Program-made: the position numbers and the translations under genes
Notes under the pieces: model-generated
Told to the model about the DNA's origin: nothing
Database searches by the model: none
The model's input: only the letters and a program-made list of their open reading frames with translations
Shown: in pieces, positions 53,441-62,625 of the stretch
Layout: each line of letters opens with the position of its first letter
Position numbering within the stretch: the first letter of the stretch is position 1
Assembly (NCBI GenBank): GCA_045654805.1
Contig: JAZOOD010000066.1
Location: forward strand, 1 to 64,000
Direction: 5' to 3'
Length of the DNA: 64,000 bases
Origin: CAZNKU01 sp045654805
Lineage (GTDB): Bacteria > Bacillota > Clostridia > Monoglobales > Firm-18

Positions 53441-54859
53441 CTACTTCAAATTTAAAGTAAATTCAAATTCAACGGAATTTTCATCACTTATAATATTAAT
53501 ATGCTGATTATGTTGGTTGATTATGCTTTTCACAATAAACAATCCAAGTCCGGAGCCTGTTTTATACATACTTCTGGACTGGTCTGCCTTATAATAACGG
53601 TCCCAGATGTATTTTTGCTCCTCTTCACTTATAGAACTGCCGTAATTTTTAATACTGCAATACGCCAGATTATTTCTGTTTTTTATAGAAATTTCAATTT
53701 CCGAATTAATTGCTGCAAACTTAAGGGCATTATCCAGCAAATTCTGTATTACGCGATAAATTGCAGACTCATCCGCCTCAACAACATTTTCAGTCTTTTC
53801 GTACTTGAATTGAATAAATATATTCTTTTCTCTTATACGCTTTTCCATAGATATAACTATACTGCGTATAATTTCGTTAAGGTCAAATTCCGACATATTG
53901 GGAACGAAGCTCCCGCTTTCATATTTGGACAAATCCAGATTGTTTTCAACCATATGCTGCATTCTTTCCGCCTCTGACAATGCCACCCCAAGATACTGAT
54001 TTTGCATATCCGCAGGGATTGTTCCGTCCATAATACCACGCACATATCCCATAATTGTAGTAAGAGGCGTACGTAAGTCGTGGGATATATTGGCAATAAA
54101 ATCCGACCTTGCCTTGTCCTGCTTTTCCAGCTCTGTAGACATTTTGTTAAACGTAGCAATAACCTCGTTGTATTCATTGATTTTGGTAAAACAATCCAAT
54201 GTGGTGTAGCGTCCCAGCATAATCTCTCTGGCACCATTACCAATCCTTTTAAGCGGTTTAATAAGACTTCTGGACAGAAAATACGATGTAACAAGTGCTA
54301 CCAGTATAGCGATTCCTACAGATATGAGATTTCTTGTAACAGTTGCAAAAAGCTCATTGCTCAAAACCTCATTTTTGGTTATAACAAATATTATCCCCTG
54401 CACACTGCCGTTCAGTACAAAAGGGGATGCTACGGAAAATGTGTTAAAGCCGAATGTATCATTAAAAGCACCTGTAGCGTATGTAGACCTGCCCTGTAAC
54501 ACATCGCTGTATTTTTCAACCTCCAGCTTGTTTGGGAAGGTAACATTTGTATCAGATACCTTAAAGATATTGCCTGTGGCATCTGCTACAACTATTACAC
54601 CCTCCACAGCTTCAGCAAGCTTATTTACAGATTCGGCATATAGTATAGATGCCTCAAGCATTTGGTTATCAATATATTTTTCCGTTATATCATTAACCAT
54701 ATCAGCAACCTGCTTGAGCTCTATTGCATTTTCTTTGTTTGTATTTCTTACCGTCTGGAATATATTTATACTGCTCATCAAAACGGAACATATTACAATA
54801 ATTATAATACATAACCGCATCAGATAGTAAAATACCCCTCTGTTAACCTTTGACTTCAA
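53441..54859 (-). CDS. Sensor histidine kinase
   Basis: About 472 residues. Two membrane helices flank an extracytoplasmic sensor domain; then HAMP, HisKA (FIANISHDLRTPLTTIMGYV, with the phosphorylated His) and HATPase_c (N box NLLDNALKF, G box GSGLGLFIVKSI). I prefer TTG at 54859, overlapping the regulator gene by 17 bases, since the ATG 13 codons later lies inside the first helix region. The signal sensed is unknown; htrA next door suggests envelope stress. Confidence 0.9.
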   Translation of the reverse strand: MKSKVNRGVFYYLMRLCIIIIVICSVLMSSINIFQTVRNTNKENAIELKQVADMVNDITEKYIDNQMLEASILYAESVNKLAEAVEGVIVVADATGNIFKVSDTNVTFPNKLEVEKYSDVLQGRSTYATGAFNDTFGFNTFSVASPFVLNGSVQGIIFVITKNEVLSNELFATVTRNLISVGIAILVALVTSYFLSRSLIKPLKRIGNGAREIMLGRYTTLDCFTKINEYNEVIATFNKMSTELEKQDKARSDFIANISHDLRTPLTTIMGYVRGIMDGTIPADMQNQYLGVALSEAERMQHMVENNLDLSKYESGSFVPNMSEFDLNEIIRSIVISMEKRIREKNIFIQFKYEKTENVVEADESAIYRVIQNLLDNALKFAAINSEIEISIKNRNNLAYCSIKNYGSSISEEEQKYIWDRYYKADQSRSMYKTGSGLGLFIVKSIINQHNQHINIISDENSVEFEFTLNLK

Positions 54860-55523
54860 ATTTATACCCAACTCCCCACACGGTTTTAAGCTCCCAATCC
54901 TCCGAAGCACCGTCAATTTTTTCTCTTATTCTTTTAACGTGGACATCCACAGTACGGGTTGTATCCCCCGCATATTCAAAGCCCCATACTTCATTTAAAA
55001 GCTGGTCACGGGTAAATACCTTGTTTGGATTGGAAGCCAGATGATACAAAAGTTCAATTTCCTTGGGCGGAGCCTCTACTTCCTCATTGTTTACCACAAG
55101 CTTATAATTCATTATATCCAATGAAAAATTTTCGTATTCAATAACACCGCTTTCTGTTTCTACAGTTTCAGTTCTTCTAAGTACAGCTTTTATACGGGCT
55201 ATTAATTCGTTAGGGTCAAAGGGCTTGCACACATAATCATCCGCCCCTGCCTCAAGACCTGTAATACGGTCGGAAAATTCGCCCTTTGCAGTAAGCATAA
55301 TTATAGGCACGTTGGAAACCTTGCGTATATTCTTACAAATTTCAATACCGCTTGTACCGGGCAGCATAATGTCCAGAATAACAAGTGACGGCTGTTCCTC
55401 GTTAAATATCTGCATAGCCTTAACGCCGTTATAGGCAATAAGGGGTTCATATCCGGCTTTTAAAAGATATAACTTGACCAATTCACATATATTAGCATCG
55501 TCATCTACTATTAAAATTTTCAT
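54843..55523 (-). CDS. OmpR/PhoB-family response regulator
   Basis: 226 residues. Receiver domain with the acidic pair DDD at 7-9, phospho-acceptor Asp51 (LVILDIMLPG) and LTAKGE Lys; winged-helix C-terminus (TRDQLLNEVWGFEYAGDTRT-like segment, VDVHVKRIREKI). Start at 55523 follows AGGAGG. Co-transcribed with the kinase, which it overlaps. Confidence 0.95.
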   Translation of the reverse strand: MKILIVDDDANICELVKLYLLKAGYEPLIAYNGVKAMQIFNEEQPSLVILDIMLPGTSGIEICKNIRKVSNVPIIMLTAKGEFSDRITGLEAGADDYVCKPFDPNELIARIKAVLRRTETVETESGVIEYENFSLDIMNYKLVVNNEEVEAPPKEIELLYHLASNPNKVFTRDQLLNEVWGFEYAGDTTRTVDVHVKRIREKIDGASEDWELKTVWGVGYKFEVKG

Positions 55524-55600
55524 ACCTTTTCCTCCTTTTATATACACAAAAGGACTAACGCTCTCAACAGTTACAGGCTGTGAGGGCATCAGCCCTTTAT

Positions 55601-56239
55601 TTATTGTTCTATATACTCTCTGACGCGTAATTTGGCACCGTTATCTTCCGCAATTTTACGACACTTTTCAATATCATCAGCAGGGAGCAAGTCAACAACT
55701 GAAAATACAGTTTCAATACCTAATTTGGCACATTTTGCACCGAACAAAATAAGCTCGTCAAATGCCTTTTCTCCAAATTCACTGTGGCATACCGCCTGAT
55801 ATTCCTTTGCGTTTTTATTGTTAAGGCTTATTGATACAACGTCAAAAAGTCCTTTCATTTGCGGAGTAACATCACATCCGCGAATAAGGTTTGCCTGACC
55901 GTTGGTGTTAAGACGCACCTTAAGATTTTTAGCCTTTAGCCACTTTGCAATGTCAATACATTCGTCAAACCGTTCCGTAGGCTCTCCAAAGCCGCAGAAC
56001 ACAATTTCTTCGTATTTATCAAGCTGACGGCTTTTTAGACTTTCTATTACTTCCTCCACCTCAGGCTCTCTGTCAAGCCAAAGCTCCGATTCTACACCGC
56101 CCAAGTCCCGGTCGGATTGCCATTCGTTATGTGTAAGGTCATTTGCCCTTGCAGTACGCAGGCAAAAATCACAGGCATTTGAGCAACGGTTTGTAAGGTT
56201 TATATACAGCTTGTTTCCAAGCTCATATGTTATTATCAT
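55601..56239 (-). CDS. TatD-associated radical SAM protein
   Basis: 212 residues. Radical SAM motif NRCSNACDFCLRTA near the N-terminus, then FCGFGEPTERFDE (GEP motif). The family is typically found beside tatD, as here, with a 17-base overlap. Substrate unknown. Confidence 0.86.
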   Translation of the reverse strand: MIITYELGNKLYINLTNRCSNACDFCLRTARANDLTHNEWQSDRDLGGVESELWLDREPEVEEVIESLKSRQLDKYEEIVFCGFGEPTERFDECIDIAKWLKAKNLKVRLNTNGQANLIRGCDVTPQMKGLFDVVSISLNNKNAKEYQAVCHSEFGEKAFDELILFGAKCAKLGIETVFSVVDLLPADDIEKCRKIAEDNGAKLRVREYIEQ

Positions 56240-56993
56240 CAAGTCTGTACACCCTCTTTGCATTAACAAGTGTCTGATGTGCCATTTCCTCAAAGGAAAC
56301 ACCCTTTATTTCCGCAAGCTTTTCGCAGGTATAACGTACAAGCGAGCTGTCGTTACGCTTACCGCGAAAACCGTCGGGTGCAAGGTACGGAGCATCTGTT
56401 TCAATAAGCAGTCTGTCCATTGGCACAATCTTTGCCGCCTCTACGGATTTAACATTATTTTTAAAAGTCAAAGGCCCTGCAAAGGAAATATAAAACCCCA
56501 GCTTTAAAAACCTTTCCGCCATTTCCTTACTTCCTGAAAAGCAGTGCATTATACCCTTTGCCTTTGAATCCTTTAGTATATTATAAGTGTCCTCGTGGGC
56601 GTCACGGTTGTGGATTACAATAGGCATATCAAGCTCCTCCGCAAGTTCAAGCTGGCGTTTAAACCAATGCTTTTGAACGTTGCGGTCAACATTGTCCCAA
56701 TAATAATCCAAACCGATTTCACCTATGGCAATAACCTTTTTGTCCTTTGCAAGCTCACGGATTTTATCAATATGTTCCTCCGTCATATCCGCAGTATCAC
56801 AAGGATGCACACCTACTGTTGCATATATAAAATCATACATATGTGCAAGCTTTATGGAAAAATCAGATGTTAAAACATCGCACCCGATGTTAACCAAGGC
56901 ACTTACACCGCTTGCCTTAATTTTTTCAATAACCTCTTCACGGTCCTGGTCAAACTTTGGATCGTGAAGATGAGTATGTGTGTCAAAAAGCAT
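56223..56993 (-). CDS. tatD: TatD family metal-dependent hydrolase
   Basis: 256 residues. Metal site in FDTHTHLHDPKFD (HxH), IGEIGLDYYWD (Glu), VIHNRD and IETDAPYLAP. A DNase or exonuclease-type amidohydrolase. It begins just after the metG stop, GGTGAG upstream, and leads the radical-SAM partner. Confidence 0.93.
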   Translation of the reverse strand: MLFDTHTHLHDPKFDQDREEVIEKIKASGVSALVNIGCDVLTSDFSIKLAHMYDFIYATVGVHPCDTADMTEEHIDKIRELAKDKKVIAIGEIGLDYYWDNVDRNVQKHWFKRQLELAEELDMPIVIHNRDAHEDTYNILKDSKAKGIMHCFSGSKEMAERFLKLGFYISFAGPLTFKNNVKSVEAAKIVPMDRLLIETDAPYLAPDGFRGKRNDSSLVRYTCEKLAEIKGVSFEEMAHQTLVNAKRVYRLDDNNI

Positions 56994-58922
56994 TTATCTC
57001 ACCTGTGTTCCTGATGGAATGTCATCACTTAATTCCATTATCTTCAATACCTCGTCTGTTGCGCCTGCAAGTATCATACCGTTACTCATAATACCCCGTA
57101 GTTTAACAGGCTTTAGGTTTGCAATCATAACCACATTTTTGCCTACCATATCCTCAGGCTTGTAATGTTTTGCAATACCTGATACAACTGTGCGTTCCTC
57201 ATTGCCAAGCTTAACTGTCAGTTTCAAAAGCTTATCTGCCTTTTCAACCTTTTCCGCAGCAATAACCTTTGCAACACGAAGGTCAAGCTTTTCAAAATCC
57301 TCAATAGTAATTTCAGGCTTTATAGGTTCAATTTCAGGCTCTTTTTCAGTATTAGCCTCTATTTCCTCAGAAATTTCCTGCAACTTCTTTTCCTCGTCGA
57401 TACGGGCGAACATAGGCTTAGCCTCTCCTACCTTTTCACCTGTTTGAATACCGCCGAACTGTGCAATAGAATCCCAAGTATTAAGGCTTGTGTTAAGTGA
57501 TGTAAAGATAAGTTCTGCAGTCTGCGGCATCATTGGTTGCAGCATTACCGCAATGTAACGGATACTTTCCAAAAGGTTGTACAAAACTGTAGCAAGTCTG
57601 TCCTTTTGAGCATCGTCCTTTGCAAGTGCCCAAGGCATAGTTTCGTCAATATATTTGTTGCTGCGGCGTACTATTGCCCAAATTTCGTCCATAGCGTCAG
57701 CTATGCGGAATTTGTTCATCAAATCAAAATATTTAGCCTTTGATGACTTACAGGTTTCAACCAATTCATCGTCAAATTCGCCACCTGCCTTCGGGTTACT
57801 TATAACGCCGTCAAAATATTTGTTTGTCATAGCGATTGTTCTGTTAACAAGGTTGCCCAAAGTATTTGCAAGCTCGGAATTGTAACGGCTTATGATAGTT
57901 TCATAAGTGATAGTACCGTCTGCAGCAAAAGGCATTTCGTGAAGCACATAGTAACGTATTGCATCTACGCCAAAATGTCTTACAAGGTCGTCAGCATACA
58001 TAACATTACCCTTGGACTTACTCATTTTATCAACACCGTTTAAAAGCCACGGGTGACCGAAAATCTGCTTTGGCAACGGCTCACCCAAAGCCATAAGCAT
58101 AATAGGCCAGTAAATAGTGTGGAAACGAAGAATATCCTTACCGATAATGTGGGCATCTGCCGGCCAGTATTTATTATAAAGTTCGCCCTTGTTATCCGGT
58201 GAATATCCAAGTGCGGTAATATAGTTTGACAAAGCGTCAATCCACACATAGATAACATGTTTAGGGTCAGTCTTTACAGGGATACCCCAGGTAAATGATG
58301 TACGGGACACGCACAAATCCTGCAAGCCCGGTTTTAGGAAGTTGTTTACCATTTCCTTTTTGCGGGATTCCGGCTGAATAAAGTCCGGATTATCCTCAAT
58401 ATATTTCATCAGTTTGTCCTGATATTTACTCATTTTAAAGAAATATGCCTCTTCCTTTGCTCTTTGCACAGGGCGTCCGCAGTCGGGGCAAATATTACCT
58501 TCTGCAACCTGTGTGTCGGTAAAAAAGCTTTCACAAGGTACACAGTACCAACCTTCATACTCGCCCTTATAAATATCACCCTGGTCGTAAAGCTTTTGGA
58601 AAATCTTCTGTACAGAATCCACGTGATAATCGTCAGTTGTCCTTATGAATTTGTCATAGCTTGTATTCATAAGGTCCCAAATATTTTTAACCTCACCCGC
58701 TACATTATCAACATATTCCTTAGGGTCAATGCCCGCCTCGTCAGCAAGCTGCTGAATTTTCTGACCGTGTTCATCAGTACCTGTAAGGAAGAAAACGTCG
58801 TTTCCAATCATTCTTTTAAACCTTGCCAATGCGTCTGTAAGTACAATTTCATAAGTATTACCGATATGCGGTTTTCTTGATGTGTATGCAATAGCAGTGG
58901 TTATATAAAATTTTTCACTCAT
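56994..58922 (-). CDS. metG: Methionyl-tRNA synthetase
   Basis: 642 residues, class I. HIGH region YTSRKPHIGNTYEIV, Zn-knuckle CVPCESFF..CPDCGRP, KMSKS loop VDKMSKSKGNVM, and a C-terminal tRNA-binding domain (DLRVAKVIAAEKVEKADKL). Start at 58922 has GGAGG 8 bases upstream; the other start is five codons earlier. Confidence 0.97.
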   Translation of the reverse strand: MSEKFYITTAIAYTSRKPHIGNTYEIVLTDALARFKRMIGNDVFFLTGTDEHGQKIQQLADEAGIDPKEYVDNVAGEVKNIWDLMNTSYDKFIRTTDDYHVDSVQKIFQKLYDQGDIYKGEYEGWYCVPCESFFTDTQVAEGNICPDCGRPVQRAKEEAYFFKMSKYQDKLMKYIEDNPDFIQPESRKKEMVNNFLKPGLQDLCVSRTSFTWGIPVKTDPKHVIYVWIDALSNYITALGYSPDNKGELYNKYWPADAHIIGKDILRFHTIYWPIMLMALGEPLPKQIFGHPWLLNGVDKMSKSKGNVMYADDLVRHFGVDAIRYYVLHEMPFAADGTITYETIISRYNSELANTLGNLVNRTIAMTNKYFDGVISNPKAGGEFDDELVETCKSSKAKYFDLMNKFRIADAMDEIWAIVRRSNKYIDETMPWALAKDDAQKDRLATVLYNLLESIRYIAVMLQPMMPQTAELIFTSLNTSLNTWDSIAQFGGIQTGEKVGEAKPMFARIDEEKKLQEISEEIEANTEKEPEIEPIKPEITIEDFEKLDLRVAKVIAAEKVEKADKLLKLTVKLGNEERTVVSGIAKHYKPEDMVGKNVVMIANLKPVKLRGIMSNGMILAGATDEVLKIMELSDDIPSGTQVR

Positions 58923-58936
58923 TGCTTCTACCTCCA

Positions 58937-60004
58937 TTAAATATATAATCTTTCTATCTCACTTTTTATTAAAATAGGGTTACATTCCATAGTTGCAATA
59001 TCCCCAATTTGCACGTTGGAATCTGTTACATCAACTACAATGTTGTGCATACTTATTCTGCCGATTATGGGGTAATTTTTGCCGTTTATTTCAACCCAAA
59101 TTTTCTTATTCCACATTTTAAAGTCTGCAAACATATAACGCAGTATATCCATAAAACGGAACGTGTCGTTAGACTTTTGCACGCCGTAACCATCTTTATA
59201 GCCTACGGGTATAACCGCCGCCCTAGTGTCCCTTTTGGTAACGTATGTGTTTGCGTACCCTACAACCGAGCCCTTTGGCAAATTGCGTATTTCCGCGACA
59301 TTACACTTTAAATGTGCAAGCCTTTTAAGACCAAGGGTATTCGGGATGGGTAGCCTTCCCAGATACGCAGAGCCTATGCGTACTGCATCAAGCCTTGCAT
59401 AGTCAAATTTAATTGCCCCGCAGGAATTGCATATATGCTTCATTGGCGGATTAATGCCTATATCATTCAGCTTTTCAACTGCTTTTAAAAAGGTATCTAA
59501 CTGCTTTTTGGAATAGTCGTCCTTGTCACCAAATGAATTTGAAAAGTGTGAAAACACGCCTGTATAAGTTATATTTTCAAAGTTTTTCAGTTCCTCGGTT
59601 AATTCATCACAGTAAAAACCATATCTTCCAAATCCTGTGTCTATTTTAACATGTGCACTCACAGGCAAGCCTATATCATTAAGTATTTTTGCATTATTGA
59701 CACTTGCAACAGTTGCGGTAATTTTGTTATCAACGATTATTTTAGCCTGGTCAACATCATTGGTTGGTGTAAGCAAAATAATTTCGTTTTCAAAGCCTGC
59801 CTCCCTTAGAGTTACGCCTTCAGAAAGCTCACTTACTGCAAATAAATCTACGCCGTTTTCCAAAAGTATATGCCCCATCTTAACCATATCAAGACCGTAA
59901 GCGTTACCCTTTAAAACTGCAATAAATTTTGCAGGTGCAATATGTTCCTTAAGCTTTTGGATATTAAAGCACAGGTCATCCTTTTTAACTTCTAACCATT
60001 TCAT
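58937..60004 (-). CDS. Second alanine racemase-like PLP enzyme
   Basis: 355 residues. PLP lysine in FIAVLKGNAYGLDMVKMG, catalytic tyrosine region IPVGYKDGYGVQK, and C-terminal IGRISMHNIVVDVTD. It differs from alr at 40156 (GYKDGY in place of GYADGY) and is shorter, so it could act on another amino acid. It sits between metG and a FemX-type gene, near peptide-bridge synthesis. Confidence 0.88.
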   Translation of the reverse strand: MKWLEVKKDDLCFNIQKLKEHIAPAKFIAVLKGNAYGLDMVKMGHILLENGVDLFAVSELSEGVTLREAGFENEIILLTPTNDVDQAKIIVDNKITATVASVNNAKILNDIGLPVSAHVKIDTGFGRYGFYCDELTEELKNFENITYTGVFSHFSNSFGDKDDYSKKQLDTFLKAVEKLNDIGINPPMKHICNSCGAIKFDYARLDAVRIGSAYLGRLPIPNTLGLKRLAHLKCNVAEIRNLPKGSVVGYANTYVTKRDTRAAVIPVGYKDGYGVQKSNDTFRFMDILRYMFADFKMWNKKIWVEINGKNYPIIGRISMHNIVVDVTDSNVQIGDIATMECNPILIKSEIERLYI

Positions 60005-61038
60005 TATTTTTTACCCTTCAGTACAAATAATTTTCTCCTGAGTTCTATTGCCAAATGCAGTGATTTGTCAATAATCTTGCCTGTCAATGGTTTTAGCGGC
60101 AATTCATATTCACCTACAAATTCCACAAAGTCACCGCCAAAGCGTTTTTTAAATCTGTAAAGACCGTATAATGGGTTGTCCTCGCTGATATCACCTGAAA
60201 CACCGCGGAAGTCGTATATCTTACAACCTGCCTCTATTGACCACCTCATCATTTCCCACTGTAAAAGATAGTTAGGCATAGCCTTGCGGTTTTCATTAGA
60301 GCTTGCACCGTACAGATACCAAACCTTGTCCCCATATAAGATTGCAATAGTGCCTGCAATCATCTTACCGTCAAGGTAAGCACAGTAAAGGCGTAAATTT
60401 TCAGGCGCAAAGCAATCATACATCTTTTCAAAATATTCCAAAGTGCGTACAACAAATTTGTCACGCAGGCCAGTTTCTACCATAATTTTGTGAAATTCCG
60501 GCAAATCTTCCCTTGTGCCGATTTTTACTTCAACCCCCGCCTTGTCCCTTGCTATGCGGACCTTACGGCGGTTTTCAGTATGGAACCCGGCAAAAATTTC
60601 ATCCTCTGTTTTGCCCTCTACATTTAACCTGAACACAAATTTAGGCTGTATGCCTTCAAAATTTTTACCTGTTTTTTGAAGCTTATAACCGCATTCCGCC
60701 ATTATGTCCATAAACTCTTTATCTTCCACACTTACGTCAGGGTCTATTTTCATAACATAAGCCTTGTACTTTTTGGCAAGCTCACGGACCTTGCTTGTAA
60801 GCTCCATAATTGTGTCCTTATCGTGCACATCACACACAGGACCGCGGGGTGCATACATCATTGTATAAGGCACAAGGGGCATTTTACGTATCAAAATACT
60901 CATCATACCCTTGATATTGCCCTTTTCATCCTCGGCGGTAACCACCTCGTGCTTCCAGTTATCTTTAAGCTGTGCCCATTTTTCAGATTGACAAAAATGT
61001 CCCTTGGGATGATTTTGTACAAACTCTTCGTAATTCAT
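60004..61038 (-). CDS. FemX/FemAB-type peptidoglycan bridge aminoacyltransferase
   Basis: 344 residues. FemAB opening NHPKGHFCQSEKWAQLKDNW, MMYAPRGPVCDVHDKDTI, and the C-terminal acyltransferase half (WYLYGASSNENRKAMPNYLL, DFRGVSGDISEDNPLYGLYR). It adds an amino acid from aminoacyl-tRNA to a lipid-linked precursor. The Lys/Ser/Ala identity is not predictable. Start at 61038 has a weak site; the longer frame overlaps the phosphoesterase gene by 11 bases. Confidence 0.9.
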   Translation of the reverse strand: MNYEEFVQNHPKGHFCQSEKWAQLKDNWKHEVVTAEDEKGNIKGMMSILIRKMPLVPYTMMYAPRGPVCDVHDKDTIMELTSKVRELAKKYKAYVMKIDPDVSVEDKEFMDIMAECGYKLQKTGKNFEGIQPKFVFRLNVEGKTEDEIFAGFHTENRRKVRIARDKAGVEVKIGTREDLPEFHKIMVETGLRDKFVVRTLEYFEKMYDCFAPENLRLYCAYLDGKMIAGTIAILYGDKVWYLYGASSNENRKAMPNYLLQWEMMRWSIEAGCKIYDFRGVSGDISEDNPLYGLYRFKKRFGGDFVEFVGEYELPLKPLTGKIIDKSLHLAIELRRKLFVLKGKK

Positions 61039-61057
61039 ATTCAACCGTCCATTCTTT

Positions 61058-61495
61058 TTAATATTCAAAAAATTCGATATTTTCTTCCGTAATTATAAAA
61101 TAGCCTTTGTTTGACGGATTTAAACATCTTACACCGCATATTACTTCGTCTGCAAACCTATGTGTATGTCCGAAAAGTGCAAGGTCGCACCCCATTTCCC
61201 TTGCCCGTCCCGCAAGGAGGGTATATCCGCCCTTTACACCGTAACCGTGGCCGTGGGTTGCAAATATATTATACCCGCACAGGCTAAGGAACATATCAGG
61301 CTTTGCAAAGCTTAACAAATCATTATTCCCCTGTATTTTGTAGTATATTTTATCGGGAAAATGCTCCTGAATATCATCTGCGTCCCTTACCATATCCCCA
61401 AGGTGTATTACATTGGTGATGTCAGGGTTTTGGTGAAGAACATTTAAAACCATATTAATTTGTCTGTGAGTATCGGAAATTACTAAAATTTTCAT
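61058..61495 (-). CDS. YfcE-type metallophosphoesterase, apparently leaderless
   Basis: 145 residues, short for the family. Motifs: ISDTHR, GDMVRDADDI, GNND, ATHGHGYG, and FGHTHRF, the full set of calcineurin-like metal ligands. A perfect TATAAT ends 7 bases before the ATG, so the transcript would start at or near the ATG itself and no ribosome site exists. Confidence 0.88.
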   Translation of the reverse strand: MKILVISDTHRQINMVLNVLHQNPDITNVIHLGDMVRDADDIQEHFPDKIYYKIQGNNDLLSFAKPDMFLSLCGYNIFATHGHGYGVKGGYTLLAGRAREMGCDLALFGHTHRFADEVICGVRCLNPSNKGYFIITEENIEFFEY

Positions 61496-61502
61496 ACATT
61501 AT

Positions 61503-61531
61503 ATTATAACAAAAGTATATATAAAAATCAA
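61503..61531 (-). promoter_or_regulatory. Promoter of the phosphoesterase gene
   Basis: TTGATT, 17-base spacer, TATAAT, with the -10 ending 7 bases before the start codon. Confidence 0.82.
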
Positions 61532-61611
61532 TTCTTTTTACATATTTTTCACATATTAAAGGGGGTTGCATAGTATGTAGTGTAATCCAAATTATTATGG
61601 AGGTGCAAATT

Positions 61612-61677
61612 ATGTTTAATAACGATTCCAATATATTGTTCTTTATCATAATTTTCCTTATTTTGTTCTATTGCTAA
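61612..61677 (+). CDS. 21-residue hydrophobic micro-peptide
   Basis: A short frame with an excellent GGAGGTG ribosome site. It encodes an Asn-rich start (MFNNDSN) followed by an almost uninterrupted hydrophobic stretch of Ile, Leu and Phe ending YC. This is the shape of small membrane peptides of the YjcZ type seen in sporulating bacteria. It is followed by a hairpin at 61699-61720. Confidence 0.55.
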   Translation: MFNNDSNILFFIIIFLILFYC

Positions 61678-61698
61678 AAGTCATAAAAAAATTATAAG

Positions 61699-61720
61699 CG
61701 CCATACCTTTTAGTATGGCG
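61699..61720 (+). terminator. Hairpin after the micro-peptide gene
   Basis: CGCCATAC / GTATGGCG with a 6-base loop, then TTTATATT. It would act as a terminator or attenuator ahead of the next small gene. Confidence 0.65.
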
Positions 61721-61740
61721 TTTATATTGGAGGTATATAT

Positions 61741-61989
61741 ATGGATATAAATGAATTTGCAAGGGGATTTAATGACCCAAAACTAAAGGAAGCTGTAATG
61801 AGGCTTGGGAATTCACCCGACGGGCAAAAGCTTTTGAAAAATCTTACCCCTGCTGACAAACAAAATCTGTTAAACCAAATAGGCAAGCTTAATGCCAATG
61901 GTGTTTCAACGGATATGCTGCTCAGGCAAATAAACAACAATCCGAATATTTTAAATCAGCTTAACTCTTTAATTAACAAAAAGAGGTGA
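61741..61989 (+). CDS. Small conserved helical protein
   Basis: 82 residues, mostly helical, with Leu/Asn-rich repeats (QNLLNQIGKLN, MLLRQINNNPNILNQL). No signal peptide. Strong GGAGG ribosome site. It looks to be the first of three small co-transcribed genes. Function unknown. Confidence 0.65.
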   Translation: MDINEFARGFNDPKLKEAVMRLGNSPDGQKLLKNLTPADKQNLLNQIGKLNANGVSTDMLLRQINNNPNILNQLNSLINKKR

Positions 61990-61993
61990 TAAT

Positions 61994-62329
61994 ATGGACG
62001 ATTTAAGTAGTGCAATAAGCCAGCTTCAAAATATGCTGTCATCCGACGAGGGTAAAAAGGGACTGGAGGATATGATAGGCTCTTTGGGCGTTTCCACACA
62101 GGAAAACAACACTGCACCAAATACACCCGCAAATCTTTTCAGCCCTGATAATATGATGAAAATGCGTAGTATAATAGATTCTTTTCAAAACCACGACGAC
62201 CCAAGGTCTCAGCTTCTTTTAGCTTTAAAGCCCTATTTGAGTGCATCAAGGGGAGCAAGGCTGGATACTGCCATAATGCTCCTTAGTTTAGGTAAAATAC
62301 CGGGAATTATGAGGAATTTCCGTGGATAG
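61994..62329 (+). CDS. Small conserved protein with DPRSQLLLALKPYL motif
   Basis: 111 residues. N-terminal helix (SSAISQLQNMLSSDEGKKG), a Pro/Asn-rich linker, and a conserved C-terminal part (DPRSQLLLALKPYLSASRG, RLDTAIMLLSLGKIPGI). It follows the 82-residue gene by 4 bases with AGAGGTG overlap. Function unknown. Confidence 0.68.
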   Translation: MDDLSSAISQLQNMLSSDEGKKGLEDMIGSLGVSTQENNTAPNTPANLFSPDNMMKMRSIIDSFQNHDDPRSQLLLALKPYLSASRGARLDTAIMLLSLGKIPGIMRNFRG

Positions 62330-62340
62330 AGGTGATGTTT

Positions 62341-62625
62341 TTGGTATATAAAAGATACAGCAGTCCCTTTGAGGATAAAAAGCAACCTGCCCCGCCTCAT
62401 ATAAAGCACGACGAAAAATGCGAAGAAAAAAAGGAACAGAAACAACAGTGCCATACATCCCAAAGCCCCTTATCCTTGGGGTTTTTGGATAACCTTGGCT
62501 ATGATGACATTATAATAATAGCTTTGATAATAATACTTTTAGGGGAAGACAAAAACAAGCGAGATGTTCCCCTTATATTGACACTGGGCTTTTTATTCCT
62601 TATTCAATACATAGATGCAGATTGA
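62341..62625 (+). CDS. Small protein with a hydrophobic C-terminal half
   Basis: About 94 residues: a charged, Cys/Lys/Glu-rich front (DEKCEEKKEQKQQCHTSQ), then two short hydrophobic segments (DDIIIIALIIILLG and VPLILTLGFLFLIQY). I prefer TTG at 62341, six bases after GAGGTG. The ATG at 62335 abuts the site. It overlaps the 3' end of trxB by 22 bases on the other strand. Function unknown. Confidence 0.6.
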   Translation: MVYKRYSSPFEDKKQPAPPHIKHDEKCEEKKEQKQQCHTSQSPLSLGFLDNLGYDDIIIIALIIILLGEDKNKRDVPLILTLGFLFLIQYIDAD

